Both the position numbers and the translations under genes were made by a program. This document shows positions 45,464 through 52,693 of a DNA stretch of 64,000 nucleotides, piece by piece (position 1 is the stretch's first letter; the number at the start of each line of letters is the position of its first letter). The notes below the pieces were generated by a model. That model saw only the letters and a program-made list of their open reading frames with translations, was not told the origin of the DNA and searched no databases. The DNA comes from CAYGZQ01 sp964354375 [NCBI: uncultured Planctomycetota bacterium] (GTDB lineage: Bacteria > JAJVIF01 > JAPKYR01): the NCBI GenBank assembly GCA_964354375.1, contig CAYGZQ010000007.1, forward strand, positions 28,453 to 92,452, written 5' to 3'.

Positions 45464-45930
45464 CGAAGAAATCCCCGAAGAAAGCCGGACGCCTCAATCT
45501 GCTCCTTGTCAACGGTCCGTTGCTGGGGGCCTTAGGGAAGCGCTCGCCCGAGATCTACGGGACCGACACGCTCAAAGATATCGAGTCCTGGATCGTGGCA
45601 AGAGCTGCGGAATTGGGCGCGGACGTGAAGTGCTTTCAGTCCGAGTCCGAGGGCGACATTCTGAAGTTCCTGCTGGACAACGCCGATGCGGTCGACGGGG
45701 TGATCATCAATCCGGGCGCGTACGCGCACTATTCCATTGCCCTGAGAGATTGCCTGGAATACCTGCCTTGCCCGGTTGTCGAGGTGCACCTGACTAATCT
45801 CTACGGTCGTGAGCAATTCAGGCACGAGTCGGTGACCGGCGCGGTTTGCGACGGCGTGGTAATGGGTCTTGGAAAACAGGGTTATCTTGCCGCCCTGATG
45901 TATCTGCTGAACAAGCTCCAAGAGAATTGA
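45460..45930 (+). CDS. aroQ: 3-dehydroquinate dehydratase, type II
   Basis: 156 residues. Dodecameric shikimate-pathway enzyme. Motifs: LLLVNGPLLGALGKRSPEIYG (the catalytic Tyr in IYG; the usual NLNLLG is altered to NGPLLG), FQSESEGDI, IINPGAYAHYSIALRDCL (catalytic His region) and VVEVHLTNLYGREQFRHES. It starts within the end of the saccharopine dehydrogenase gene, so it is translationally coupled. No shikimate neighbour is present. Confidence 0.93.
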   Translation: MTKKSPKKAGRLNLLLVNGPLLGALGKRSPEIYGTDTLKDIESWIVARAAELGADVKCFQSESEGDILKFLLDNADAVDGVIINPGAYAHYSIALRDCLEYLPCPVVEVHLTNLYGREQFRHESVTGAVCDGVVMGLGKQGYLAALMYLLNKLQEN

Positions 45931-45960
45931 AAGACACGCGGAAAATGTCTGCCCGGCCGC

Positions 45961-48738
45961 TCAGTCAGGAAGCCAGGTCAGCGGATCGGGCCCGCCATAC
46001 GCACCCATGTCCGATCCGTCATGACCCGTCCCCTTGCAGGGCGAATCGGGCTGCAGGCGGTAATCGCCCATCGCGGGATTGATGAACTTCGGGTTTTCGT
46101 AGGTGAAACCGGTGCCCTCGACGACCTCGTGGACCCCGGCATAGAACGCATGGCCGACATTGTAGGCGCACGAGTAATCCACCGGCAGCTCCGAAGCCCA
46201 CATGCCCAGGTATGCCCATCGCCAACCCATCATTCCGGCAGTCAGATCGGTCACTATAAGGTCGCGATAGATCACGCCGGACGGGTCGGTATTGAAATCA
46301 GTTGCCTCGAATGCATAAATCCACGCCGGCCCTTTGATTCCGCTGACCGTGTTGTGTTCAAGCGTCATGTTCTCGGCGTCATAGATGTCGATGCCCCACG
46401 TCCAGCCGGTATCGCCCAGGTTGTTGTTGATGTCGAAAACAAGGTTGTTCCTGACCGTCGAACCCTGGCAGTAGGATATTTCCACTGCAGATGTCCACTG
46501 GGTCTCGACAAAAGGTTCCGAGTATGTGATATGGCCTACGACATTCTTCGCCACCAGACCTGTGGCCCCCGCGTCTGCAACCGAAAGGACATACATCCCG
46601 CCGGGGGAGCCGTACGTGATGTTAAGCAGCACACAGTTCGTCACTGTTGCCCCCGTTCCGCTCACGTTGATGAAGCCATTGGCCACCTTGTGATATCCGT
46701 TGACCCGAACGTCATTGACCACCACTCCATCGCCTCCCCATTGCCCCCCGACCGCATACTCGCAAGTGTTTCCGCCCGGATTGTCGATGAATTCGATGTC
46801 GTCCACTCGAAGGTCGTGGCCCATTCCGACATGAATCCCGTCCGGCGCAATGCCGTTTGACGGATCGTACAGGCACCTGGGCTGAGCTCTGAAATGCCTG
46901 ACCGTGGCGTTCTGGACTGCATTGATGCGCACCATGTCCTCAGTCGAGCCCTCAGCGGTAGTCAGCAGCGGAGCCGGATCGGACCAGCCTTCGACAACGA
47001 TGTCCGAGAACGATATCTCTACGTTCTCCTCGTACACGCCGTCCTTCACAAGGACCCATCTCTGGCCGCAATCGTTGTTGGAGTTGTCGATGCCCTGCTG
47101 AATCGTGGGCCAGGGATGGTCGAAGCTGCCGTCCGCAGACAGTGGATCCGCGTCGTCATCGACCCATGTCGGTCCGCCTATCGAAAGGGTCAGCGGATCG
47201 TCCAGGGTATCCGTCAAGGCCTCATCATCGGTGACGCGGAGGTCCACCGTGTACGATCCCGAGTCTGCGAAAGCCTTTGACGGATTCACATCGGTACCTG
47301 AATCGTACGGATCGCCGTAGACACCATCACCATCGAAATCCCATTCATACTTCACGATGGTGCCGCCCGCAGGATCATAGGACCCCGATCCGTCAAACTC
47401 GATCACGTCGCCCGGACAATGCGGCGGCGGAGTGACAATCTCGGCCACGGCAACGGGCGCATCCCCCTGCACTCCCGGACCCACGCTTACGGACGCGGCA
47501 AGATACGACGCGAGATTCCCGTCAGGAAACGCAAATCCGGGAATTCCGGAGTCATAGGTCGACGGAAATGCGCTCTCGATAACCACCAGCACCGGGACCT
47601 CCCCCTGCCCTGTCGGATCCACCTGGGGAACCTCCAGCAGGAAGGTCGCCGACTTCTCGTCCTGGCTCACCATGGCCGATTGAAGGGCCATGGGATCGAA
47701 GCTGGCAAGACCGCCGGTCGTGATAAGGCCGTCCGGCGTCTCGAGATGGATCGCGGCTATCTCCGCAAGCACTCCCGCGGGCTGCTGCGGACCCTGATGA
47801 TCGAACACCCTCACCAGCAGCCTCATCGTGCCGCCCTTGTTGTTCGGGTCCGTGTAGAACATGTCCGACTGATCGGCTGCGCTGAAGGCGTACGCTTCGG
47901 CGCAGTTGGCTGACAACGGAAAATCATCCGGCACATCCACGGGCGGGTCCGGATCAGAAAGGTCCCAGCTCGCGATAACGGCGTACTGGAAGCGGTACTT
48001 GGGCGAGCCGCCGATCATGGGGAACTGGAGCTCGAAACGTCGAGCCAGCGTATCGGCGCATCTGAACATCCCGCGCGGATTCGGGCATGCTGGGTCGCTG
48101 AAGAACCCGACCATGTCATCTTGAGCGCCGAGACCCTCGCAGTAACACTTGTATGGATTCAGGGTCGCCGAAAAATCCGTGCCGGGAAGCCCAAATGCGC
48201 CATTGGTGAAACCGAACATCTTCCCGTACGACGTGAATTCCATCGGGTTGAACCATCTTGTCATGCCGTCGGCATTCAGAAGCCGGACCGATTCCTCACC
48301 ACCATACAGGATATTCGCGTCCGCGATTCCCGATATCGATCCGTTCGCGATCACCGCCCCACGGACATCGAAACCCGTGAACCTGTCAAGGCCCGGAAAC
48401 GGATGACCGATCGTGACGTCAACGACCACGTAACCGGTCGCCCAGTCCGTCGACGAATCGACCGCTATCGAAATGAGATTACTCGGCGCAACAGGCGGCT
48501 GGAGAAACCTCACCACATTGCATGTGAAATCGGCGCTTCGAAGCTGCGCAATCTCGGCCGTGCCCGAGACCGGATCGAGGAAGACGTCCCACACACCCCA
48601 TAGGCCGGTCTTTCCCGACGCAGACGCTCGATCCGTTCCCGCAGTCGTCTGAGGCGAAATCGGATCGCCCCCGCCCGCGCAACCGAGCGCAACTGCTGCC
48701 AGCAAAGCCAGTCCCAGAAAAAGGACAATTCTCTTCAT
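45961..48738 (-). CDS. Large lipoprotein: LWGxWD module + PKD + parallel beta-helix (925 aa)
   Basis: Start at ATG 48738 (GGAG nine bases upstream), giving the signal MKRIVLFLGLALLAAVALGC with lipobox. Mature N-terminus AGGGDPISPQ. Shared module: TGLWGVWDVFLDPVSGTAEI, the HPFPGLDRFTGFDVRG block, GMTRWFNPMEF, NPYKCYCEGL, VPDDFPLSANCAE. Then a PKD domain (CPGDVIEFDGSGSYDPAGG, KYEWDFDGDGVYGD) and a right-handed beta-helix of about 400 residues with DGVYEENVEISFSDIVVEGW and repeated N-ladder strands (VTNCVLLNITYG, YCQGSTVRNNLVFDI, NMTLEHNTVSG). Helix proteins of this kind often bind or cleave polysaccharide; no catalytic residues can be assigned. Second gene of the pair. Confidence 0.85.
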   Translation of the reverse strand: MKRIVLFLGLALLAAVALGCAGGGDPISPQTTAGTDRASASGKTGLWGVWDVFLDPVSGTAEIAQLRSADFTCNVVRFLQPPVAPSNLISIAVDSSTDWATGYVVVDVTIGHPFPGLDRFTGFDVRGAVIANGSISGIADANILYGGEESVRLLNADGMTRWFNPMEFTSYGKMFGFTNGAFGLPGTDFSATLNPYKCYCEGLGAQDDMVGFFSDPACPNPRGMFRCADTLARRFELQFPMIGGSPKYRFQYAVIASWDLSDPDPPVDVPDDFPLSANCAEAYAFSAADQSDMFYTDPNNKGGTMRLLVRVFDHQGPQQPAGVLAEIAAIHLETPDGLITTGGLASFDPMALQSAMVSQDEKSATFLLEVPQVDPTGQGEVPVLVVIESAFPSTYDSGIPGFAFPDGNLASYLAASVSVGPGVQGDAPVAVAEIVTPPPHCPGDVIEFDGSGSYDPAGGTIVKYEWDFDGDGVYGDPYDSGTDVNPSKAFADSGSYTVDLRVTDDEALTDTLDDPLTLSIGGPTWVDDDADPLSADGSFDHPWPTIQQGIDNSNNDCGQRWVLVKDGVYEENVEISFSDIVVEGWSDPAPLLTTAEGSTEDMVRINAVQNATVRHFRAQPRCLYDPSNGIAPDGIHVGMGHDLRVDDIEFIDNPGGNTCEYAVGGQWGGDGVVVNDVRVNGYHKVANGFINVSGTGATVTNCVLLNITYGSPGGMYVLSVADAGATGLVAKNVVGHITYSEPFVETQWTSAVEISYCQGSTVRNNLVFDINNNLGDTGWTWGIDIYDAENMTLEHNTVSGIKGPAWIYAFEATDFNTDPSGVIYRDLIVTDLTAGMMGWRWAYLGMWASELPVDYSCAYNVGHAFYAGVHEVVEGTGFTYENPKFINPAMGDYRLQPDSPCKGTGHDGSDMGAYGGPDPLTWLPD

Positions 48739-48788
48739 AACGGCAACTCCCATGACCCTGAATAGATAACCTGATGCAATATGGAGCA

Positions 48789-51554
48789 TCACTGGTACGC
48801 GCGAACGTAGCTCGATCCGGCCACCACGAGATAGTCCCCCGCCAGAGCGGCGCCGCCTCGCTGAGTCTCGCCGGTGGGAATCGACCTGACGATGCTTCCG
48901 TTGGACGCATCCAGGAAGTAGACCGTCCCGTTAAGCTCAGGAGCGATCACGATGCCGTTCGGATAGCTGGGTGTGACCGTGGCCACAATCATCGCGTCGA
49001 AGTATCCGGACATCGGGGAATTCCACTTCAAGCTCGCATAGTCGCCGTTGTCCGTAATACAGTGCACCGGGCCGGAGAACGCACACGCGAAATACATATC
49101 GTCCCCCAGCTTCGATACGCCGCCGTTGATGGGGTTGGCAGGGGTCGCCTGGTACTTCCAGACAAGGTCGCCCGCAGAATAGGCGCCCTGGTCCTCGACG
49201 GCGACGCAGTACACCTCGCCCGCATAGCTCGCGAAATAGGCCCTGCCGTTGTCGATCAGCGGATTGTTGTAGTGATCGACGGTGATAGTCGTGTATCCTG
49301 AGTGCCAGGACCAGTCGACCGTCCCGCTATCGATGTCGACACAATCCAGGTAGTTCTCATGCGTACCCCAGTTGTATCCCACAGCGTAGGCCTTGCCGTC
49401 CTTCGCCGACACACCCGCCTCGAATGCAGCCATTATCGGCACCTCGTGAATCAGAGTTCCCGTCTGGGCATTGAGGATGTACATTGCGGCTTCCAGACGG
49501 CCCTTGGCAATGACCTTGTCCTCGTAGACCGTCAACTGCGTGCCGAGCCAGTTCTGATCGCTCGGACTGGTATCGTCGTACGTCCAGAGCGGGGTGGGAT
49601 TGTAGCCGCTCGAATTCGCATTGAAGCAATAAATCTTGTCGCCTCCCACGATGAGACGCTCGGTCCCGTCGCCCGCATCGTAAAACGCGAATCCCGGCTG
49701 ACACCTTTGATAATAGCCCGACGGGTCTATCTGCGCGGTCCAGAGCTGGGCGCCGGTCGTGAGATTGTACCCAAGCACAAGAGTGCTCGTTCCGGCGTAG
49801 AACGCCGTATTGCTGGTGAAGAATATCTTGTTCTCGGCAACCACCGGAGTGCAGTATTTGTAGGCTCCGGATGCCGTCGTTGCGTAGACCTGGTTCAGAC
49901 TGAGAGGATCCGCCGTCGTGGCCGACGGATTGCGCCCGAGATGGGACGAGTTGTACATGATGCATTCCCACCAGTACGGCCACGTCGACTCCGTCACCTC
50001 GAACCCGTCCGGAAGCTCACCGTAAAGAGTTGTCGGGTTGGTCACGCGAACATCGTAGACCCCCACTACGGCGCCGGCGGACGCGTTCAGGTCGAGATCA
50101 CACGTGATGAGCGTCCCGGCGGACGCGACTTCACCCGTGGCCTCGATGACCACACCGGGATCATCGTTCTTGATAAGCGTCACCTGCGCGCCGTCCAGGA
50201 AGTAGTTCCCCGTCACCTCGACTGCGGTCAGCACCTTTCCGATATCGCCGCTGTCGGGATCGATGGCCGTGACTATCGGGGCAACGTCGGTCGTTACCGA
50301 AACATCCGTCAGAAGATAAGAGGCCAGAGCCCCTTCGGGGAACGGGAATCCGGGAAATCCCGAATCGTAACTGTTCGGATCCTTGCTCTCAACAACGACC
50401 AACACCGGGTAGCCGCCCGTGCCGTACGGATCAACTTCCTCCACGCTGAGAAGCCAGGTCGCGCTGATGTCGTCCTCAGCATATAACGCTGCGGACAGCT
50501 CCGCTCCCTCGAACGTGGCGATGCCGCCCGTAGTGATGAGTCCGTCAGGAGTCTCGATATGGATTGCGCCGATTTCGTCGGCGACCCCGCTCGTTGTGCC
50601 CGCTCCCTGATGGTCAAACACGCGAACCATGAGGCCGAGCGTTCCGCCCGACGTGTCCTCGTCGACGTAGTACATGTCGGACTGGTCCGCGGCCGAGAAG
50701 CAGTAAGCCTCCTGGCAGTTCGCCGAGAGCGGGAAATCGTCGGGGATCTCATAGGGTTGATCTCCCGCGGGCTGGTCCCAGCTCGCGATCACTGCGTACT
50801 GGAATCGATACTGCGGCACCCCTCCGACCGTCGGAAACTGAAGGTCGTACCTTCGCCTGAGAGTGTTCCCGGCGGAGAAGAGCCCCCTTGGGTTGATGCA
50901 GGAAGGGTCGGCAAAGAACTGCGCGACATCATCCTGGCTTTCGAGGCCGTCGCAGAAGTACTTGTAGCCGTTCAGAGTGGCGTTGAAATCGTAATTCGGC
51001 GCGCCCATTTTCCCGAGAGTGAAACCGAAGATAGTGCCGTACTTGGTGAACTCGGACGGGTTGAACCAGCGCGTTAGGCCGTCCGCGTTGAGCACCCTCA
51101 AATCCTCCTCGCCCGCGTACAGGATGTTGCTGTCCGCTATCCCCTGGATCGTGCCGTTGCCGATGCATACGCCGCGCACGTCGAACCCGGTGTACATGTC
51201 CAGTCCCGGAAACGGGTGCGTGAAAATCACGTCCACAAGCACGTGTCCGGTGATGAAATCGGTCAGCGGATCGATATCGATCCCCATCAGGTTCTTGGGA
51301 GAGATCGGCGGTTGAAGGAACTGAGTCACGTTGCACGTGAACTGGACTCCGCGAACCGGCACTATTTCAGCCGTCCACGTGGTGGGATCCAATGCAACGT
51401 CCCAGATCCCCCAGAGATGGGTGCCGCCGATCTCCGCCGCCAGCGGTCTTTCAACCGTAAGATCAGGGGCGGTGGGGGTATGAGAGGAGCTTGAGCACGC
51501 GAGCGCGATCACTGATGCCAGTGCCAGAACAAGGGAAACCAACCTGCCAGCCAT
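48789..51554 (-). CDS. Large lipoprotein: LWGxWD module + IPT-like + PQQ-type propeller (921 aa)
   Basis: Start at ATG 51554 with SD GGAGGT. Signal MAGRLVSLVLALASVIALAC (lipobox ALAC), then SSSSHTPTAPD. Shared module: HLWGIWDVALDPTTWTAEIV, HPFPGLDMYTGFDVRG block, GLTRWFNPSEF, GYKYFCDGL, IPDDFPLSANCQE. An IPT/TIG-like domain follows (residues about 460-560), then a PQQ-type beta-propeller (NKIFFTSNTAFYAGTSTLVL, GYNLTTGAQLWTAQID, LNAQTGTLIHEVP, GRAYFASYAGEVYCV). It has no enzyme motif, so a binding or scaffold role is inferred. First gene of a two-gene operon. Confidence 0.85.
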   Translation of the reverse strand: MAGRLVSLVLALASVIALACSSSSHTPTAPDLTVERPLAAEIGGTHLWGIWDVALDPTTWTAEIVPVRGVQFTCNVTQFLQPPISPKNLMGIDIDPLTDFITGHVLVDVIFTHPFPGLDMYTGFDVRGVCIGNGTIQGIADSNILYAGEEDLRVLNADGLTRWFNPSEFTKYGTIFGFTLGKMGAPNYDFNATLNGYKYFCDGLESQDDVAQFFADPSCINPRGLFSAGNTLRRRYDLQFPTVGGVPQYRFQYAVIASWDQPAGDQPYEIPDDFPLSANCQEAYCFSAADQSDMYYVDEDTSGGTLGLMVRVFDHQGAGTTSGVADEIGAIHIETPDGLITTGGIATFEGAELSAALYAEDDISATWLLSVEEVDPYGTGGYPVLVVVESKDPNSYDSGFPGFPFPEGALASYLLTDVSVTTDVAPIVTAIDPDSGDIGKVLTAVEVTGNYFLDGAQVTLIKNDDPGVVIEATGEVASAGTLITCDLDLNASAGAVVGVYDVRVTNPTTLYGELPDGFEVTESTWPYWWECIMYNSSHLGRNPSATTADPLSLNQVYATTASGAYKYCTPVVAENKIFFTSNTAFYAGTSTLVLGYNLTTGAQLWTAQIDPSGYYQRCQPGFAFYDAGDGTERLIVGGDKIYCFNANSSGYNPTPLWTYDDTSPSDQNWLGTQLTVYEDKVIAKGRLEAAMYILNAQTGTLIHEVPIMAAFEAGVSAKDGKAYAVGYNWGTHENYLDCVDIDSGTVDWSWHSGYTTITVDHYNNPLIDNGRAYFASYAGEVYCVAVEDQGAYSAGDLVWKYQATPANPINGGVSKLGDDMYFACAFSGPVHCITDNGDYASLKWNSPMSGYFDAMIVATVTPSYPNGIVIAPELNGTVYFLDASNGSIVRSIPTGETQRGGAALAGDYLVVAGSSYVRAYQ

Positions 51555-51608
51555 GGTGGACCTCCGAGATTTGAACAGCCATTCACTTAGATGTGTCGTG
51601 CATAGGAA

Positions 51609-51637
51609 ATAATAGAATAACACAGCCGGGAAAACAA
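51609..51637 (-). promoter_or_regulatory. Promoter of the lipoprotein pair
   Basis: On the minus strand TTGTTT (51632-51637) and TATTAT (51609-51614) are separated by 17 bases, a good sigma-70-like promoter, 55 bases upstream of the first lipoprotein start. Confidence 0.55.
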
Positions 51638-51692
51638 GAAAGCGGCGCATTGAGAGTCGCGCCGCTGGGGGAGAGCTGGTTTGAGCAATACG

Positions 51693-52055
51693 CTATCGTT
51701 TCGCGCCATCCGGCTCGCGGTCCAGAAGAATCCACTCCAGTTTCGACATAACGATAATCTGCGCGGGAATGGGCTCCAGCCCGGAGACGCGCATCTCGAT
51801 TCCATCGCGGGCAAGCTCTCGATGCCATTCGAGAAGCGTGCGCAGTCCGCTGATGCTGAGATACCTGCACTTGCTCATGTCGAGAACGACCTCTTTCGCG
51901 CCGGCTCTCGCAACAGTCCTGGACATTCTCGCGAACGCGCTTGCCATCCGATCGGTGCATTCCTCGTAGTCCCAGACGAGCGTGATTCGTCCGTCCCGGC
52001 CCGGCCCGGACGGTTGCGGAGACTTCGACTCGACTTGCCGCACACGATCGATCAT
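51693..52055 (-). CDS. STAS-domain protein (anti-sigma-factor-antagonist-like)
   Basis: 120 residues. STAS fold of the SpoIIAA type: VVLDMSKCRYLSISGLRTLL, with Ser at the usual phospho-site region (SISG). A polar N-terminus. On the minus strand TATACT ends four bases before the ATG and there is no SD. It lies just upstream of the lipoprotein pair promoter. No anti-sigma kinase or phosphatase is adjacent. Confidence 0.75.
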   Translation of the reverse strand: MIDRVRQVESKSPQPSGPGRDGRITLVWDYEECTDRMASAFARMSRTVARAGAKEVVLDMSKCRYLSISGLRTLLEWHRELARDGIEMRVSGLEPIPAQIIVMSKLEWILLDREPDGAKR

Positions 52056-52214
52056 GGTCAGTATATCGACCGCACGGGAAATTACTTTAGATATGTATCC
52101 ATTAAGTCAGCTTAATACCCATAAAGCCGGGTGAGCATCGAGCGATCGCGTCTCTGAAGCCGAGAGGTCCGCTCCTTGACCGCCAAATATCGAAATGGTA
52201 GATTTACATACCGC

Positions 52215-52291
52215 GGCGGTGTAGCTCAGATGGTTAGAGCATGCGGCTCATACCCGCAGTGTCACTGGTTCGAGTCCAGTCACCGCCACCA
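52215..52291 (+). tRNA. tRNA-Met (CAT)
   Basis: 77 nt, complete cloverleaf. Acceptor GGCGGTG pairs with CACCGCC; anticodon loop CTCATAC flanked by TGCGG/CCGCA; T-arm ACTGG-TTCGAGT-CCAGT; CCA is encoded. A paired G1-C72 rules out initiator tRNA. It is most likely elongator Met; the Ile2 type with lysidine-modified CAT cannot be fully excluded. A terminator follows at 52301. Confidence 0.95.
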
Positions 52292-52300
52292 GTTGAAATG

Positions 52301-52330
52301 AAGCCCCCGGACCGTCCCGGGGCTTTTCTT
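52301..52330 (+). terminator. Terminator of tRNA-Met
   Basis: AAGCCCCCGG ACCGTC CCGGGGCTTTTCTT: stem AGCCCC/GGGGCT (52302-52307, 52318-52323) extended by CGG/CCG, with a T-rich tail. Confidence 0.8.
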
Positions 52331-52693
52331 TGTCTTGCCGACTTCCGTCCCATCTTCCTTCTCAGTCTGTCCTCGATCAGCATCGCAAACGGAGCGGCCT
52401 GCGACAACAAGCGCCGGGCCTCAGCTTCGATGATAAGCCCGGCCACATTGTCGGGCGGACGGGCTCGCCCCCTCCAGATTCGGTCGGAATGGAGATCCGA
52501 CTCGGCATTCCCCCATCCGCAGCCGGCCCCGGAGGCGGGTTGTCAGATTGATTTGAGATCGCTCGCCAAAGCCGAAGCGTCATAAACAGGATTTAATTCC
52601 AGATCTTTCGAACTCCCGGTCGGATTGACCAAACCTCTTGCCGGTGATCCTTGTCTCATGTTTCAAGGGGAAAAAACCGCATGGAGGCGCAGT
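52331..52693. other. Intergenic region between tRNA-Met and the lipoprotein subtilase
   Basis: About 360 bases without a supported gene. Minus-strand ORFs crossing into the tRNA (ending ...DWTRTSDTAGMS) are the classic tRNA translation artefact. A small hairpin GTCGGA/TCCGAC lies at 52483-52501. Confidence 0.4.

Noticed and set aside
52234-52446. 70-codon minus-strand ORF ending TRTSDTAG
   Set aside because: Its C-terminal part is the antisense of tRNA-Met, a common artefact; the rest has no support.
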